Shown: positions 12,974-25,400 of the stretch, piece after piece
How positions within the stretch are numbered: the stretch's first letter is position 1
Layout of the letters: every line of letters starts with the position of its first letter
Assembly: GCA_038496445.1 (NCBI GenBank)
Contig: JALMLS010000322.1
Span: 558,001-622,000 of the forward strand
Direction of reading: 5' to 3'
DNA from: Trichosphaerium sp. ATCC 40318
Lineage: Eukaryota; Discosea; Flabellinia; Trichosidae
DNA: 64,000 nucleotides
Position numbers and translations under genes: made by a program
The notes under the pieces: generated by a model
Seen by the model: the letters and a program-made list of their open reading frames with translations, nothing else
Told to the model about the DNA's origin: nothing
Databases searched by the model: none

Positions 12974-13846
12974 CTAGCAATCTTTGGCATTCTCTTCATC
13001 TATGTTTTCGTTAATTTCTTGTTCGAAAAACAAGGCACTAACGAAAATTCTTACCTTCTCTGACATTACGAAGACTCTGTTTTCTCTTTTGTTTTTTCTT
13101 CTTTTTTATTCTACCAGTAGACTTCTCTGCCTTATATTTTTGATATGAAGGTGTTGACTTATCAACTTTACAACCCAAAGATTCGTACATCTTCAGTTGT
13201 GTTTTAAAACCTCTGTTTGGCCACACCATAGACCTACGCTTCTGTGCATGCGATAACGCATCTTCAAACTTCATTCCTTTGTACTTCATCATATACGCAA
13301 TGATAATGCTTGAAGACCTCGAGATACCTAGATACGTAAGTCAAGCGTAATAAAATTGGCAAAAAATGTTTGACTAGGACGAAACTTCACAGCCTCCTAA
13401 CATCCTCGATAGAACATAGCTGTAGATAAAATACTGGATTGGTTGCACATGAATGTAATATTTACCTTGTTGACAATGAACAAACACTCTGCCCTCAGAT
13501 AGTTTTTCATGAATCCACAGTGTACCTGTTGACAAAATTAGGAGTAAAACAAAAACGGGAAAAATTATTACAATCGTCAAAATACGTTAATAGGTCTTCC
13601 TCGTCCATATCTAATACATCAAGAGCCTCAAGATAGTATCTAAAGTCCTTGGCAAGCCTATTAAGACAAAATAATTATACTATCGTTTTATAAGCTTACC
13701 GATGGATAGCAGCTCTTCAAAGCATAGCCTACTGGCATTATGAACTGTATTTTAGATTCTAGCAATAGAGTTCGGTTGAGAGCCACAGCATAGCTTCCTA
13801 AGAATAAATCTGGCACTATTTCATCAAGAGTTTCTTCCTCGGACAT
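12974..13846 (-). CDS. Dual-specificity protein phosphatase
   Basis: Five exons (13700-13846, 13572-13647, 13466-13525, 13055-13327, 12974-13017) encode 199 residues. The N-terminal EIVPDLFLGSYAVALNR is the typical start of a DUSP domain. The P-loop is HCQQGISRS at residues 91-99, with nucleophile Cys92 and Arg98. YMMKYKGMKFEDALSHAQKR and NRGFKTQLKMYE follow as in the family. The general-acid aspartate is probably in DVLDMDEED before the P-loop. The enzyme should remove phosphate from Ser/Thr and Tyr of signalling proteins. Residues 160-185 are very lysine-rich and could be a nuclear localisation signal. The second exon uses an AAG acceptor, chosen by frame. No MAP-kinase-binding rhodanese domain is present, so this is an atypical small DUSP. 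Confidence 0.85.
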
Positions 13847-14145
13847 GCTAATTGCTGTTAAAATCTCTAATTGGTTAAGTTAGCGATTTTCAAAGCTCTT
13901 TGAAACTGTTGCTGACTAATTCGTTTTTTTTTCTTACTCGGTCTGAGTTCTAATCTGGGTCTCAATAGCAAAGTGTATAAGCGGTCATTCTTAAACACGT
14001 GTTGCAACTGCTTTTTTCTTCGAACCTCTGCCGAACAAGCCGCTTTCGAAGAAAACAACAATTCGCCAACGTTATGAGAATGGTTGTTAAGTCTCAAGGT
14101 TAGGTACAGGTTGCTGAACAACATAAATCAACAACCACTAAAAAA

Positions 14146-14412
14146 ATGAACAGACCAGGCCAAAGAGAAGAGAGAATGTTACTCGAAAACGCCGAAATGT
14201 TTTTGCAAATGGGCCAAAACAAAACGCGAAGAAGCCAACGCAACTGCGCCAATACCTCCAGAATGAGCGCCAACAACAGCAGAATGGCACGTAGTTACAA
14301 CAGAAGCAGAAATAACAACACCAATTCACGCAAACCGGCCCTTTCACGTATGAACACCTTTGAAGAAGCGCAGTACTTTGTAAACACTTGGGGAAACGCT
14401 TCAAACTGTTAA
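14146..14412 (+). CDS. Small Asn/Ser/Arg-rich protein, hypothetical
   Basis: Single exon, 88 residues. An A-rich run precedes the ATG and an AATAAA lies at 14468-14473, which fits a short mRNA. The sequence is rich in asparagine, serine and arginine with repeated SRM/NSR units, so probably a disordered basic peptide. No family is recognised. A competing minus-strand ATG frame (13867-14124, 85 codons) begins only 21 bases away; both being real would need overlapping 5' ends. Confidence 0.38.
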   Translation: MNRPGQREERMLLENAEMFLQMGQNKTRRSQRNCANTSRMSANNSRMARSYNRSRNNNTNSRKPALSRMNTFEEAQYFVNTWGNASNC

Positions 14413-15170
14413 AACAACAAATTCATCTTTTCTCGGAATCGATGGATCTTAAAATGTAAAACTTGTAAATAAACACTTCACTACATTTTATGTCTTTTGT
14501 TAGCTGCGATGATGTGGTTAGCTCCTTGTGCATTCCTTAGATGACATTGTGATTTGATAAAAGTGAAAGGACCGTGTAAATAAAACTGTCAATCGCAACC
14601 CTTAGATTGTGATGTCACTGTCGTATATCACCATAACGTGTTGTTTCGGAGCGTTGATACTGTTGAAACGTATCCCGCCACTTACGCGCCATTAATCATT
14701 CGTGTAAGAGTTGTGAGCGTAAAAACGTACTTGGCCCACTACTAGACGTAGAATACGTAACTTTGACAATGTTGATTGTCAAAAACTATATAAACCTCCT
14801 TAAACCGTTCCCTATGTATTCTGCAGGCGTAATATACGCAGTGCGAATAGCTACAGACGATTAACTACCGAATTAATTATTTGAAACTCGCACAGCGTAG
14901 ACAATCTCGTAAACAGAAAGAGCGAAAGCAACTAAATGTCTTAACAAAGAAAATTCTCGAAAAAAACAGAATTCTTGTTTGTGTCACGAAACGAGATCAA
15001 AAAAAAACTACAAGGTATTTGAGGGGTCTAATTACAAGGGTCTTCTTTATAAACATGGGTTTTTTTGTACAACTTACAAGGGTTTTCTTTACAAATATTT
15101 GAGATTTTTTTTTTCTGGAGATTTTGTTTCTTTTTTTTTATCTTTCCTGACGCTTTGTCCAACTTCATCG
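14413..15170. other. Intergenic with an imperfect direct repeat
   Basis: No ATG-initiated gene supported. It holds the polyadenylation signal of the upstream small gene and two near-identical copies of TTACAAGGGTNTTCTTTANA starting near 15032 and 15074, about 42 bases apart. A shorter, diverged copy may precede them near 15008. Confidence 0.5.
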
Positions 15171-16271
15171 TTACACTGTCACAAGGAATAGAGACTTAGC
15201 TTTCTTCAAAGGAGAATACGGGAGATATAGAGCTCCAGAAGAATCCTGAAGGTAAATACTCTTGTATTGAGGCAGCTTGAAGAGACCATACTGAACGACA
15301 TGTTGAAGCAAGTCGTTAGCAGTACATCCTTCCCATTTTTTAAAAACGATAGAAGATTGACCTGGGTAATGAATACTAACGTTACCGGCGCCAGTGATCT
15401 CATCTGAAGAAGCAAGAAGAAGAGGAGGAAGAGTGTTTGATTGTTCACCGAAAATCGGAGATTTCGAACTTATCCTCAGAATGTGTGATATTGGGTTCAA
15501 GCATTGTTTTTTTCGTTTTATCTCTTCGCAGAACTTTGCATCGAATGTATCTGAACATCTTTTTCTCTTTTTTCCAGAATTCTTAGTGTTCCACGTGGCT
15601 TTATGTAAAAGCATTAAAATCTTTGCTCCTTCTATTGACGCGTCGTCAAAAACCTCTTTTTTCACCTTTGCTGGAAGATTCTTTGACATGTCATGTCCCT
15701 TAAGTTTCGCCGGTATTGGGTCTTCCCGATCTACAAAAGCAACCAATTCTACCCGTGAGGACTTCATTGGTCGCAATCTTAAGAAACATCCTTTAAACTG
15801 AGTTCCTACTTGTCCTTGACCAGATCCTTTGGTCAAAACAGGTTTAATTACGAGAATTCCTGTTTTAAATCGTTTGTACAAGTCTTTCGCTTTTTGTAGA
15901 GTCATATGTAGAACAATTCTTCTGCTGTTCGTTTCTATCAGTACATTCTTTGACGGACCTTCGGTTGAAATGTCGCGGAATTGGGACGCCATGATGTAAA
16001 CGTAGAAGTTGATCTCTGATAGTACTTCTACTAATTCTGTACGTTGTAGGCGCCTTCTATCCTTGCGTGATAAGGCAGAACCATAACTCTGTCGTTTTGA
16101 GTCTTTTCCAACCTTAACGCTTGTCGTGAATAGAGAAAACTTCGGATATGAAGGTAATATAGTTGATGTCATGTTAAAATATAGGTGGAGTTTACTTGAA
16201 GAATTCAAGTAAAAATTTGTCCGCTTGGGGTGTTCACTCTGTAAGTCTATAAAAAAATGACGGAATTTCAT
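15171..16271 (-). CDS. Basic protein of unknown function, intronless
   Basis: One uninterrupted frame gives 366 residues from the ATG at 16271, or 333 from a second ATG at 16172; which is used is not clear. No known domain is recognised. The middle is basic (GKKRKR, IKRKKQ) and resembles a nuclear localisation signal. The C-terminal 80 residues (HYPGQSSIVFKKW ... DSSGALYLP) look like a compact beta-rich domain. Lack of introns is unusual next to heavily interrupted neighbours and may reflect a retrocopy or a genuinely intronless gene. It runs divergently from the polymerase gene across about 380 bases. Confidence 0.55.
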   Translation of the reverse strand: MKFRHFFIDLQSEHPKRTNFYLNSSSKLHLYFNMTSTILPSYPKFSLFTTSVKVGKDSKRQSYGSALSRKDRRRLQRTELVEVLSEINFYVYIMASQFRDISTEGPSKNVLIETNSRRIVLHMTLQKAKDLYKRFKTGILVIKPVLTKGSGQGQVGTQFKGCFLRLRPMKSSRVELVAFVDREDPIPAKLKGHDMSKNLPAKVKKEVFDDASIEGAKILMLLHKATWNTKNSGKKRKRCSDTFDAKFCEEIKRKKQCLNPISHILRISSKSPIFGEQSNTLPPLLLASSDEITGAGNVSIHYPGQSSIVFKKWEGCTANDLLQHVVQYGLFKLPQYKSIYLQDSSGALYLPYSPLKKAKSLFLVTV

Positions 16272-16652
16272 TTCTTTGAAATAGTGCACCCAGGCCAGTT
16301 CGTAAAATATTCAGGCCCGAAAACGTCGGTATGACGTCAAAACATTATACCGATATCTGTAGTATATTGTCTTTATAATAGGAAGGAGTTTGGCCAAAAA
16401 AAACCGGTCTACTTTGCAGAATTCCAGAAAGCGAATCGGAAAAACAACGTTTTTAGGTTCACAATTGTTTATCCAACCCCAGATTTCTTCAAAACTACCG
16501 TATTTCTCCCAAGTACTTCGTAACTTGTTGTTTGTGACTTGTGAACATCTCTTTCAGTTCGGTACACGCCGGGTCACCGAAATTTTTTTGCCCGCGGATA
16601 GAATACCTTATTTGTCGCTCTCCCGGTACAGCAAGAAACCTGAAGCGCATTT
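16272..16652. other. Divergent intergenic region between the basic protein and DNA polymerase X genes
   Basis: Presumably holds promoters for both divergent genes. No further feature recognised; open frames here have no ATG. Confidence 0.45.
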
Positions 16653-18952
16653 ATGGCTGAAAAACGGCGGTTAAAAAAGGTTCACGCGGAGTCACGCCAA
16701 GCGAAGCGAAGGAAGTCTATTGAATATCGTAGCGCAATATGGCGCCGTATAGCCAAAAATGGCCAGATTAACGACACCGATACTTCAAAACTTAAAAAAG
16801 TTGTCCCAACATGTCACGTCGCGCGACTAAATTCGCCTAACCCCACTCAGCCCCCTTTTTCGCCAAATAATATTCGTGTCACCCCAAAAGCCCCAAAAAT
16901 ACACGTAAGTCGTACTTTTTAATATTTTAGGATGTTTTTGGACCGTGAGAACAAGTGAAAAACTGCACAATCTTAGAAATATAAAAAAACGGTTGTAAAC
17001 TAAATTCTTGTTGAGCCGAGAACTTCACTGAAAAAACCCTCTTCTAACAGTTATTCAGAATTCTAAACAAACCTCCGAACCATTGTATAGGCTTTGTAGC
17101 GCTAATTCTAGCCTGCATAAAATTCAACCGAGCCCATCACGTAACATAACTGCCGAAAAAAATGCTGACATTGACATGGATTTTTCAGAATTTATGCAAG
17201 CTATGGATAACAGTGTGATTGGTAAACCTCAACAAGGAGTACGAACAAAAGAATTCTTTATAGGTATAAAGGAACTTACCAATCTCATCAGGTGTCATCT
17301 GAAAGAGTGAACAAACAATTGATACCTGAACCTAAACAAACATTCGAAAAAACGCCTGCTATCAACAAAAACAAGGTAATAGTACACTTCTATTTTCTAG
17401 TTGACAAAAGGCATATTCACTTAACACTTACAGTTCCTCACCGATGCATTGGGTACCATAGAGCTACTATATAAGATTCAAGGCAAAGAATGGAATGTAC
17501 GAGGAACAAGGTTGGCGATAATCGCTTTGAAACAGTTAGACTTTACTGTACGATCTATAGAAGATGTTAAGGATGTTAAAGGTAGTTCATTTTTTTTCTT
17601 GGCAACTCAAGAACATGTCATTAATTTCATGAATTGTATTGGCCCAAAGTATTCTTATTCTATGTAGGTATAGGCTCCTCCGCGAAGCGTAGGATTGGGG
17701 AAGTACTTGACAACGGATGCTTAAGTGAAGTAAATGAAAAGGAAGAGGTTTTATTGATGTTTTATAAAGTTTGGGGTACTTCTTTTTTGATCACGTTTTT
17801 CTAGCAAACTCTTATTTATGACGTTATTATAAAGAACTACTTATGTCTTAACATTGAAGTAATTTTTTTTATCAAAGGAGCTGGACCAATTACTGTACGA
17901 CAATGGTATAACAGAGGTTTTAGAACTTTAGAAGATCTGAAAAAAATCAAACATGAACTACCTCTTGAACAGCAATTAGGATTAAAGTACTACAAGGTAA
18001 ACCTAATTCAAACTTCTATTAAAGTATTGAACCCTCAGTACTCTCTTGGGACGCTTAGCTAAGCCTTTTGCAACAGGACATTACTTGTAAAATACCTCGC
18101 AATGAAGTAAAGAAACATGCCAATGTTGTGAAGAAAGCAGCTCAGACAATGTATCCTGAAGCGCGGATCGATATTTGTGGTTCTTACAGACGCGAAAGAG
18201 AAGGTACTCCTTTGACACATTCTTTTTCTGTCACGTGATAGTTTTTCTTTTCGAATTTTTTTTCATTAAATTTTTAGAATGTGGTGATATAGACGTTATG
18301 ATAACTGTACCATGCCCAACGCCTGATGGTGTATTGGAACGCATAATAAACGTGTTAATTGAACAGGAATTCATTGTTGAGACGTTACACATGTCAGAAT
18401 ATAAACAAGGAAGAACTTGGCAGCACCACTTTGATAAGTTCATGGGTATCATTTACTTTCTTATCTCTTCTTATTTTTTCGAATCGATTTGTGAAAAAAT
18501 ATTGTAGGTATATCCATACTTCCTGGAGGCAAGTGTCGTCGCTTGGATATCGTCTTGTTACCTTCACACATGCATGCAGGAGTGTTATTTTATTTTACGG
18601 GATCAAATTGGTTCAATAGAGATTTACGCATGTACGTTACTACTCTTGACGCGAAAACACTGTTATACTACGTCACGTGGGATGATATTGCTATTTTAAA
18701 GCAAAAAAATTAACTACTTTACCGCGCCTTAGTAAATCGAAGAAGGTTGGGTACTATGTTTGTAATCATGGTATTTCAAGGTGTAATCATAATGGGAAGA
18801 AAGTCGGTGAAAGATTCAAAGTTTGTATGTCACCATTCTCTTCTAATAATTTTTATTGAAAACGTGATAATTAAATCTATGTAGCGAGCGAAAAGGAGAT
18901 ATTCTCCATGTTAGGTATTCCCTATTATACCCCAAAAGAGCGAGACTGGTAG
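16653..18952 (+). CDS. Family X DNA polymerase (pol beta/lambda type)
   Basis: Eleven exons: 16653-16904, 17059-17238, 17292-17375, 17434-17581, 17668-17775, 17878-17996, 18077-18203, 18278-18445, 18508-18631, 18733-18824, 18885-18952. They give 489 residues. Residues 1-165 are basic and unstructured, with no clear BRCT domain. Then come the 8-kDa lyase-like domain, KVWGAGPITVRQWYNRGFRT of the fingers, GSYRRE at 332-337, CGDIDV with metal-binding Asp343 and Asp345, RRLDI with the third catalytic Asp409, YFTGS and FNR for nucleotide selection, and a C-terminal PYYTPKERDW as in pol lambda. Function: gap filling in base excision repair or end joining in the nucleus. The last junction uses GTATGT at 18825, which restores the family C-terminus. 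Confidence 0.92.
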
Positions 18953-19482
18953 CCTTTTTCAAAAATTCAAAAAAAAAAAAAGAAAAGGATGCTTTTTGTG
19001 CGTGATTCTCTTTTATTTCAAGATCAAAACCACCTAAAGATAGCACGTTGTATAGTATTATTTGTGTAAAGAAAGGTGAAGCTGTAAATTAAAGTATTGT
19101 TGTTGTTTTAAGCGAACAGATCAACTTTTTTAGTTCAACAAGTACTTTACAACCATTTTTTTTTTGATTTTCTTCGGTTTTTTGGTTTTTAAGGCACACC
19201 ACCTCAAATAATCACCTGAAGCTGGAGTACGCACCTATATTACCTTGTGATCTCAATAAAACTACCAAAAAAAATCTTAAGATTTGGCTTTAGTTTGTGT
19301 CGCTTTTCTCGAGTCGTTTTTAGTCGTAGCGCCTTTGCTTCGTATTCAGCGTCCTGTTAGCGTTGTACAATACCTCGTATTTTCTCGTCAAGATCTGTTT
19401 GGGGAGATATCGCTTAATCCAAGTGTGTACCTATCTCATACAGAAGATAACTGTTCCGGAATCAACAACAACGCAACGCGTC
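18953..19482. other. Intergenic, A/T-tract rich
   Basis: Between two plus-strand genes. Contains several poly-T and poly-A runs. No RNA gene, repeat or supported ORF seen. Confidence 0.5.
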
Positions 19483-22021
19483 ATGAATTTTAGTGGTTTC
19501 TTGACTGCTTTGTTATTTTTAAGCCTACGTACGTGTTCAGGATCCTGTTTTATTCGTTTTCTCTACCATTCTCCCTTTACTTTATCTCGTTTGTGTCTAT
19601 ATACCCCGACAGTTATATTAACAAGTGTTAGTGGCGCTCACAACTGGTCAGATTTGCTCTTCATGCGAATGTACTTCTTGTGATGCATGTAATGCTCGTC
19701 GTGCCGCTGGACAATGCTTCGTCGTCTCACAGGGCGATGGAACAAGTACGTATTTTGTCAATCTGCAAATGGAGATGATTTAAAACAAAAAACCTCGCTG
19801 CTAGGCGTTAAAGTGTTAACGAACCTTTGTTTTATAGGATTAAACGATCAGCCTTGTGTAGTCGTTGGTCCTGGCGCTGTCGTTCTTGGGTTTACCCACA
19901 CTACAAACAACGCAGAGTGTGTCTTTTTAGAGCCTGGATCCCGCGTTTTGGGCGGCATCACTATGGGAAATGGTAATGATTGTATTATATCTAATGGAGG
20001 TATTATCGACGGCAATGTTGACATGGGTACGTGTTTTCTCGCTCACATCCGCGAATATCGGAAAAGGCAGTGTTCTTTCGACTGGGATGTTGTACATCTG
20101 CCCCGAACTTCGTAGCAATCTGCTTAACTTTCTGGCCAACTGTTTTTTTTTTCCTTGTACAACTCCAGTGTTAAGTTATGCCTTACCATTGTTGCTTAAG
20201 GTGCCGGTCGCGATTGTTTCTTGGGAACAAGAACACATATCTCAGGATTGGTTATGGGTGCTGGCGATGATGTAGTATTGTTGACAGACGTAGATACTGA
20301 TTCCACAGGAAACTCAAAGTACCCTTTTTTTTAGTTTTGTGTTGACCTTGTTTCTGACACTTTGGTGGTTTTTTAGCTTCGGTGATATTAGCGGTAATGG
20401 TGGTGACGATTGTATTTCTATTGTTGGAAGTGAGCCAGGAGACCCTACAAAGAGAAGTGTCCCTACCAAATGGCAAAATGTTGATGGCACGTTTTTTTCT
20501 TCTGGTTTTTTTTTCATTCTTGGTCTTTTGTAGTCTACGAAGTGAGTACTAATTTTTTTCTGTAGATATTCAACAAATGGAACGCCCTGAACTTTCCTCT
20601 ATGGAAGCTCACCGCAAATTTACTGAAGAAAGACAAGAGATGAAACGTCAGACTTTCCCAGTTATTGCCACTCGTTCTGTAGTTGGTGATATTAACGGTA
20701 ATGGTGGTGACGATTGTATATTGATCGTTGGTACTGATTTTGATAATGCCAATGGTACGTCAGTCTTTCGAAAGGACGAGAAGATACGAAACAACAACAA
20801 TAAAAAATTCTCGTTTTTTTCGTTTCTTTTTCTGCAAAGAGTCAACGTTTACTAACTTTGTCTTTCTAGGCGGTGGCGGTAATGATGATATCGTTGCTTG
20901 CAATGTTGAGTTTGAGCGTATAAACGGTAACGCCGGTTCAGACGCAATTGATGTAAAGACCTATTTGTCTCCACTCACCCCAGCTTCTATTTTCGGCGGT
21001 GCTGATAACGATATTGTTCGAGGAACAGATTTCAGAGGACAAGGAACTGGTCTTATCGGAGGAGGAGGAGGAACTGATGCGTACGTGAAAAACAAGACCT
21101 GGACTACCCGAACTTGTTTTAATAACTATCGCAAAACCTTTTAATACGAAAATGGCGATTTCTTCATTTTACACCCGCTTTGCATCTTCTTACGTTCTTT
21201 TTAGGTGCTGCCCAGACTTCGCGACAACACTAACAGCAGGAAATTGCGAAGAAGTAACGTGTGTAGACTTTACACCAACAACGCAACCACCAACAAACCC
21301 ACCAACAACGCAACCACCTACAAACGCACCAACATTAGCACCAACATTACCGCCTACTGTTGCACCAACATTAGCGCCAAACGTCCCTACAGAGACGCCT
21401 ACAACAGCTCCTCCAACCACAGCAGGTCCTCCTACAACAGTGGCTCCTACAGAGACGCCTACAACACCTCCTCCAAGCAGCATCCCACAAGAGAACCAAA
21501 TGATCTTCACCGAGATTCACGCAAATCCTTCAAGAGTTAGTGGAGTCTCATCAGCACTTGCTGAGTACTTTGAACTTCTTAATCGCGGACCAACAATAGA
21601 CCTAACAGGGTGTACCGTTGGTACCATGTTTGCAAGAGAAACAATAACTGGCGGAGTTCTTATTACAGGCGACCGCATTTACTTCAGAAGAGCGTTTGTT
21701 CCTGCTGATAACGTGCCTCCACAGTACGGAGGAAATGCACCTCCTACAATGTTCTTTTTTGCAAATTTCGGATTGGGAGATGGCGCTGATGATCTCTCCA
21801 TCTTATGTGAAGGTGACACAATTGTTGTTGCTAGCTTCGCTTACGATGCTTCTTTTGGAATCGCCAGAGGGTCATCATTACAATTAGATCCTACTATCGA
21901 AATGACTGGTGACCAAGCCGCCGTTACAAGTTCTGCAAACTGGTGTAGATCTGAAAACGCAATAGGAGCACTAGCAGGTAGCGATAACGGAACACCAAAT
22001 GCCCCAAATGATGCTTGCTAA
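19483..22021 (+). CDS. Secreted protein with RTX-like calcium repeats, PT-rich linker and lamin-tail domain
   Basis: Eight exons: 19483-19528, 19626-19745, 19838-20026, 20201-20318, 20377-20486, 20566-20754, 20870-21080, 21205-22021. They give 599 residues. An N-terminal signal peptide (MNFSGFLTALLFLSLLLVAL) is created by the first splice. A cysteine-rich segment follows, then repeated glycine/aspartate motifs (ISGNGGDDCI, INGNGGDDCI, GGGGNDDIV, GADNDIVRG). These resemble RTX nonapeptides that fold as calcium-binding beta-rolls. Next is a threonine/proline linker of about 75 residues, probably glycosylated. The last 180 residues look like a lamin-tail domain (IFTEIHANPS, EYFELLNRG, DLTG). The junction after 20486 is ambiguous: either a GC donor (GCACGT), or a weak GTTTTT donor with an 8-base micro-exon at 20534-20541. 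Confidence 0.78.
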
Positions 22022-22456
22022 GTTCAAACACTCAAAAGAAAAAAAGAGGAAAAAACCCAAAAAAAACAGCAGTAGTGTTTAATTATAGTATTAAGAACCC
22101 TGTTTATCTCTTTCAATAAACAAAAAATTAACAAAACAAATCAACCTACCAGCTGGGTTAACGAACACCTGTATCAGTTTTTGTAGTTTGAAGGCGTTCA
22201 TAATCTTGTCCGAATATTACAAATGAAGCTCTCAAATACCTGAAAGGTCGACATACGATTTATCTCGTTTTACTTCTGCTGTAGTTAGGTTCGGAACACC
22301 CGCGTGTGGGGTTACGGCCGTACAGGCTGACACTCTTGTGGCCCATGATGAAGATACACTAGTTGGTCAACGTTTGTGGTAAGAAAAAAACAAGAAGGCA
22401 CGAAATATTGTATGTTTACTCTATTACTACATCATCTATTTACTTTTACATTCTTG
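22022..22456. other. Intergenic between convergent genes
   Basis: 3' flanks of the RTX-like gene and of the HECT ligase gene. AT-rich, with one CCCGCGTGTGGGG inverted segment near 22300. No gene supported. Confidence 0.45.
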
Positions 22457-25400
22457 TTATGAGTACGCAAAACCCTCTGATCCATAACGTATTGCTACTA
22501 ATAAAAGTTGTTCTAATTCTTCATGTTTGGTATACGCTGGAAGCTTTAATAATCGGAAACTAGAACAAACTTAAGTGGCTTTTTTTTAAAAAGGACTGAC
22601 TCACCATGTTGCTGCTCTGGGTAGGTATCCTTTTTGGTACGGCACTCTTGAAATACTAAAATAAGTGTGTTAGAAAGAACAGGTATTAGAGAGTGCGCTA
22701 CATACCAAAATTTGTTTGTCTTGAATCCACCCTGTTTTGGAAAAAAAAAGTTAGCTAATGTTGGGCAAAAACTGAGATGCCAACGTACAACTGGTAGTGC
22801 AGAAGATCCCGTACAGAACTTTAATAGTAGGGCTCTCTCATTCTGAGTAAGTTTGCGAACAGTCTTCCAAAACCATTTTATTTGAACTGAGGATGTAGTG
22901 TAACCCTTTTTTTTGCTTAGTAGAAAATAAGAAATATTACTAAATGTACTTTGTATATTGTGTTTTCTTTCCACGTCTTAGTGTGTATATTAGCGGATCC
23001 AGAGATCAGTATATCTAACTCAGCTTCTGTAAACAGCTCTGCTAATTCTTTCATAGAACACACGAGCTCAAAACCTTCCCGAAACGAGTCTAGTGACAAC
23101 AGAATAGTAAGAAAAAAGTAAGAACAAATTTATCATTGCTGTACCAACTTGAGCTTGAACAACGCCTTGTACTTTGAATTGAGCATACAAAGACACAAAT
23201 TTATCTTTGTTTTCATTTGTGACAGGGATATTTTCTCCTCCAGGGACTAAAGGCACTTGCCTACGTCCTCCAATACCATCATCTGTTGAAGAAAAAAATA
23301 AGAATATTGTTATCACATAATAAGGATTCCCGTACCAATATCAGCGCAAAAATCGTACTCAAGACAAGCTACATCAATGTCCTTAAGCCCAATCAAGTTG
23401 TTATATAGATCCTATAACATTAATACGTAATAAAGCAATGTGACATCTCGCTACCTTATCAAGAAGAGCTAAGTCATCAATTGAACATTCTTCCATGAGA
23501 ATCATTTTTAAAAAAGGTTTAGAGTATCGTATAGATAACTGGATATTTGATGTTATGGCAATACCAGTTAAAATGCCAATAAAGCGAAAATAAATGTCAT
23601 CCGCACAGGGATGAGGATGATATGCATTACCATTTGCTGTGACTGATAAGATTTTACGTGAATCTTCGCATATTTCCTGTGATAAAACTTGCACAAATTC
23701 TCTTACAACACCAGGGCCAAACCCAGCTTCATTTTTAAATCTTGCACCTAATAGGCATGAATTTTGGACGAAATCGAGGAAATTATTTATCAAAAACTGA
23801 CAGCATGCGCTGACCATCATGAAGATAGAAAAAAAACGTACTAAGTTTCGCTTTTGGGTTGAATCCAGAACCGTAAAAGAACCTCATTGTATCAATTAAT
23901 ACTGTTCCTCTACCAACTAATAACTTATTCATTCCTTTATGAGCATCTTTAGTTTTCCTCCAACATCTTTTAAACCATCTGTATCGATTTTTAAGACTTA
24001 ATATCTTATTGTGTTTAAGTAGGAACTTGAACTTCCTAAAAAGAATACTTGGGTTCTTCTTAATAAACTTATTCAATGCGTCGTAATACTCGGGTATTGT
24101 TGCTATAAATTTAATAATAGACTTTACGCTATCGATAGATTTTGGGTCTCTCATCAAATTCCCTAACACGTGGAGCTAAACAAAGTTAGAAGAATTTGAA
24201 AGACAACAAAAAAAAACATGAAAAAGTCGTTGTACTTGTTCAGTATCCATTTCGATTAATTTTAAAGCACATCCTCGCTCTCCATTGAAATCAGCATATA
24301 ATAAAGCAGGCCAACCGTAATTATCCTAGAAATATACAATCAGGCTACAACCAAGACAAGCACACAGAAACAAACAGCCGGATTTTTTTCAAAACTCAAA
24401 AAAACAACACTTACACACATCTCCGCACGTGCTTTGTTCTTCATTAACAATTCAACCATTTGAGTACTACCTACCAGAGCGGCATTGTGCAGCGCTGTTC
24501 TAACCACACATAAGTCTTTGAGGAGCTCCAAATAAGCGTTAGAATAATATTACCTTCCTTCCTTATCCTTCACCAAAGGATCAGCTCCATACAATAGGAG
24601 CTTCTCCGCACATGCCAAGTGATCACTCGAGGCTGCAATCATAAGGGGCGTACTATGGTTATTATCTCTTTCGTAAACTTTAGCCCCATTGTCGATCATG
24701 AAAACTAAAATATCACAAGCTCCAAGTTGTGCAGCGTAGTGAAGTGCTGCAGCTCCATTATTGTCTTTAGCGTTTGTTATATTTTTACCAAGTATACTAA
24801 CTACGCTTTTGACAATAGACAAATCCATGCTAGACACAGCACAGTGTATTAATCTTCTACCATCATCATCTATGACATGAACACTAGAACAAAGTTAAGC
24901 ATGATATATGAGCGTTCAACTCACCTGCTATCGTCTTCAGACGCTATAGCCTCCATGGCATGTTTTTGAGCATTAGAGGCAGCGTAAAGTATGGCTGTTT
25001 CTCCTTCACGATCTTTAATTGCACATAATCTGATACTGGAAGTATGAGGATGCTTGAACAATGATTCAATGCATTTCACGTGACCTGCCAAACAATTTGT
25101 TAGTACTTCTAATACGCTGTTTCTTGGGTGCCTTTAGCGGCAGCTATGTGGAGTGGTGTTCTCCCGTGTTTATCGCGTATATCAACACATGACGAATTAA
25201 ACAATGATAGAGCTTGTGTCAATCCTACAACGTCACCTGATTCTGCACAAGCAAAAATTTTATCCTCAGGAAGTTGTTGGCTATTATTTTCAGGCTCTGC
25301 GCTTATCTCATCATAATCTTCTTTGATTTCCGTTTCTTGTTCTTCTTTTACTTCTTCATCTTCGTTCTTTTCTTGTTCTTTATCAATATCTTCTTCGTCA

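Noticed and set aside
21190-21510. Minus-strand Gly/Val-rich frame opposite the PT-rich linker
   Set aside because: Mirror of the threonine/proline repeat coding of the RTX-like gene.
23749-23820. Extra HECT-ligase coding stretch starting at an ATG pair at 23820
   Set aside because: The donor at 23841 pairs in frame only with the acceptor at 23748, giving the standard HECT sequence; the stretch between is intron.
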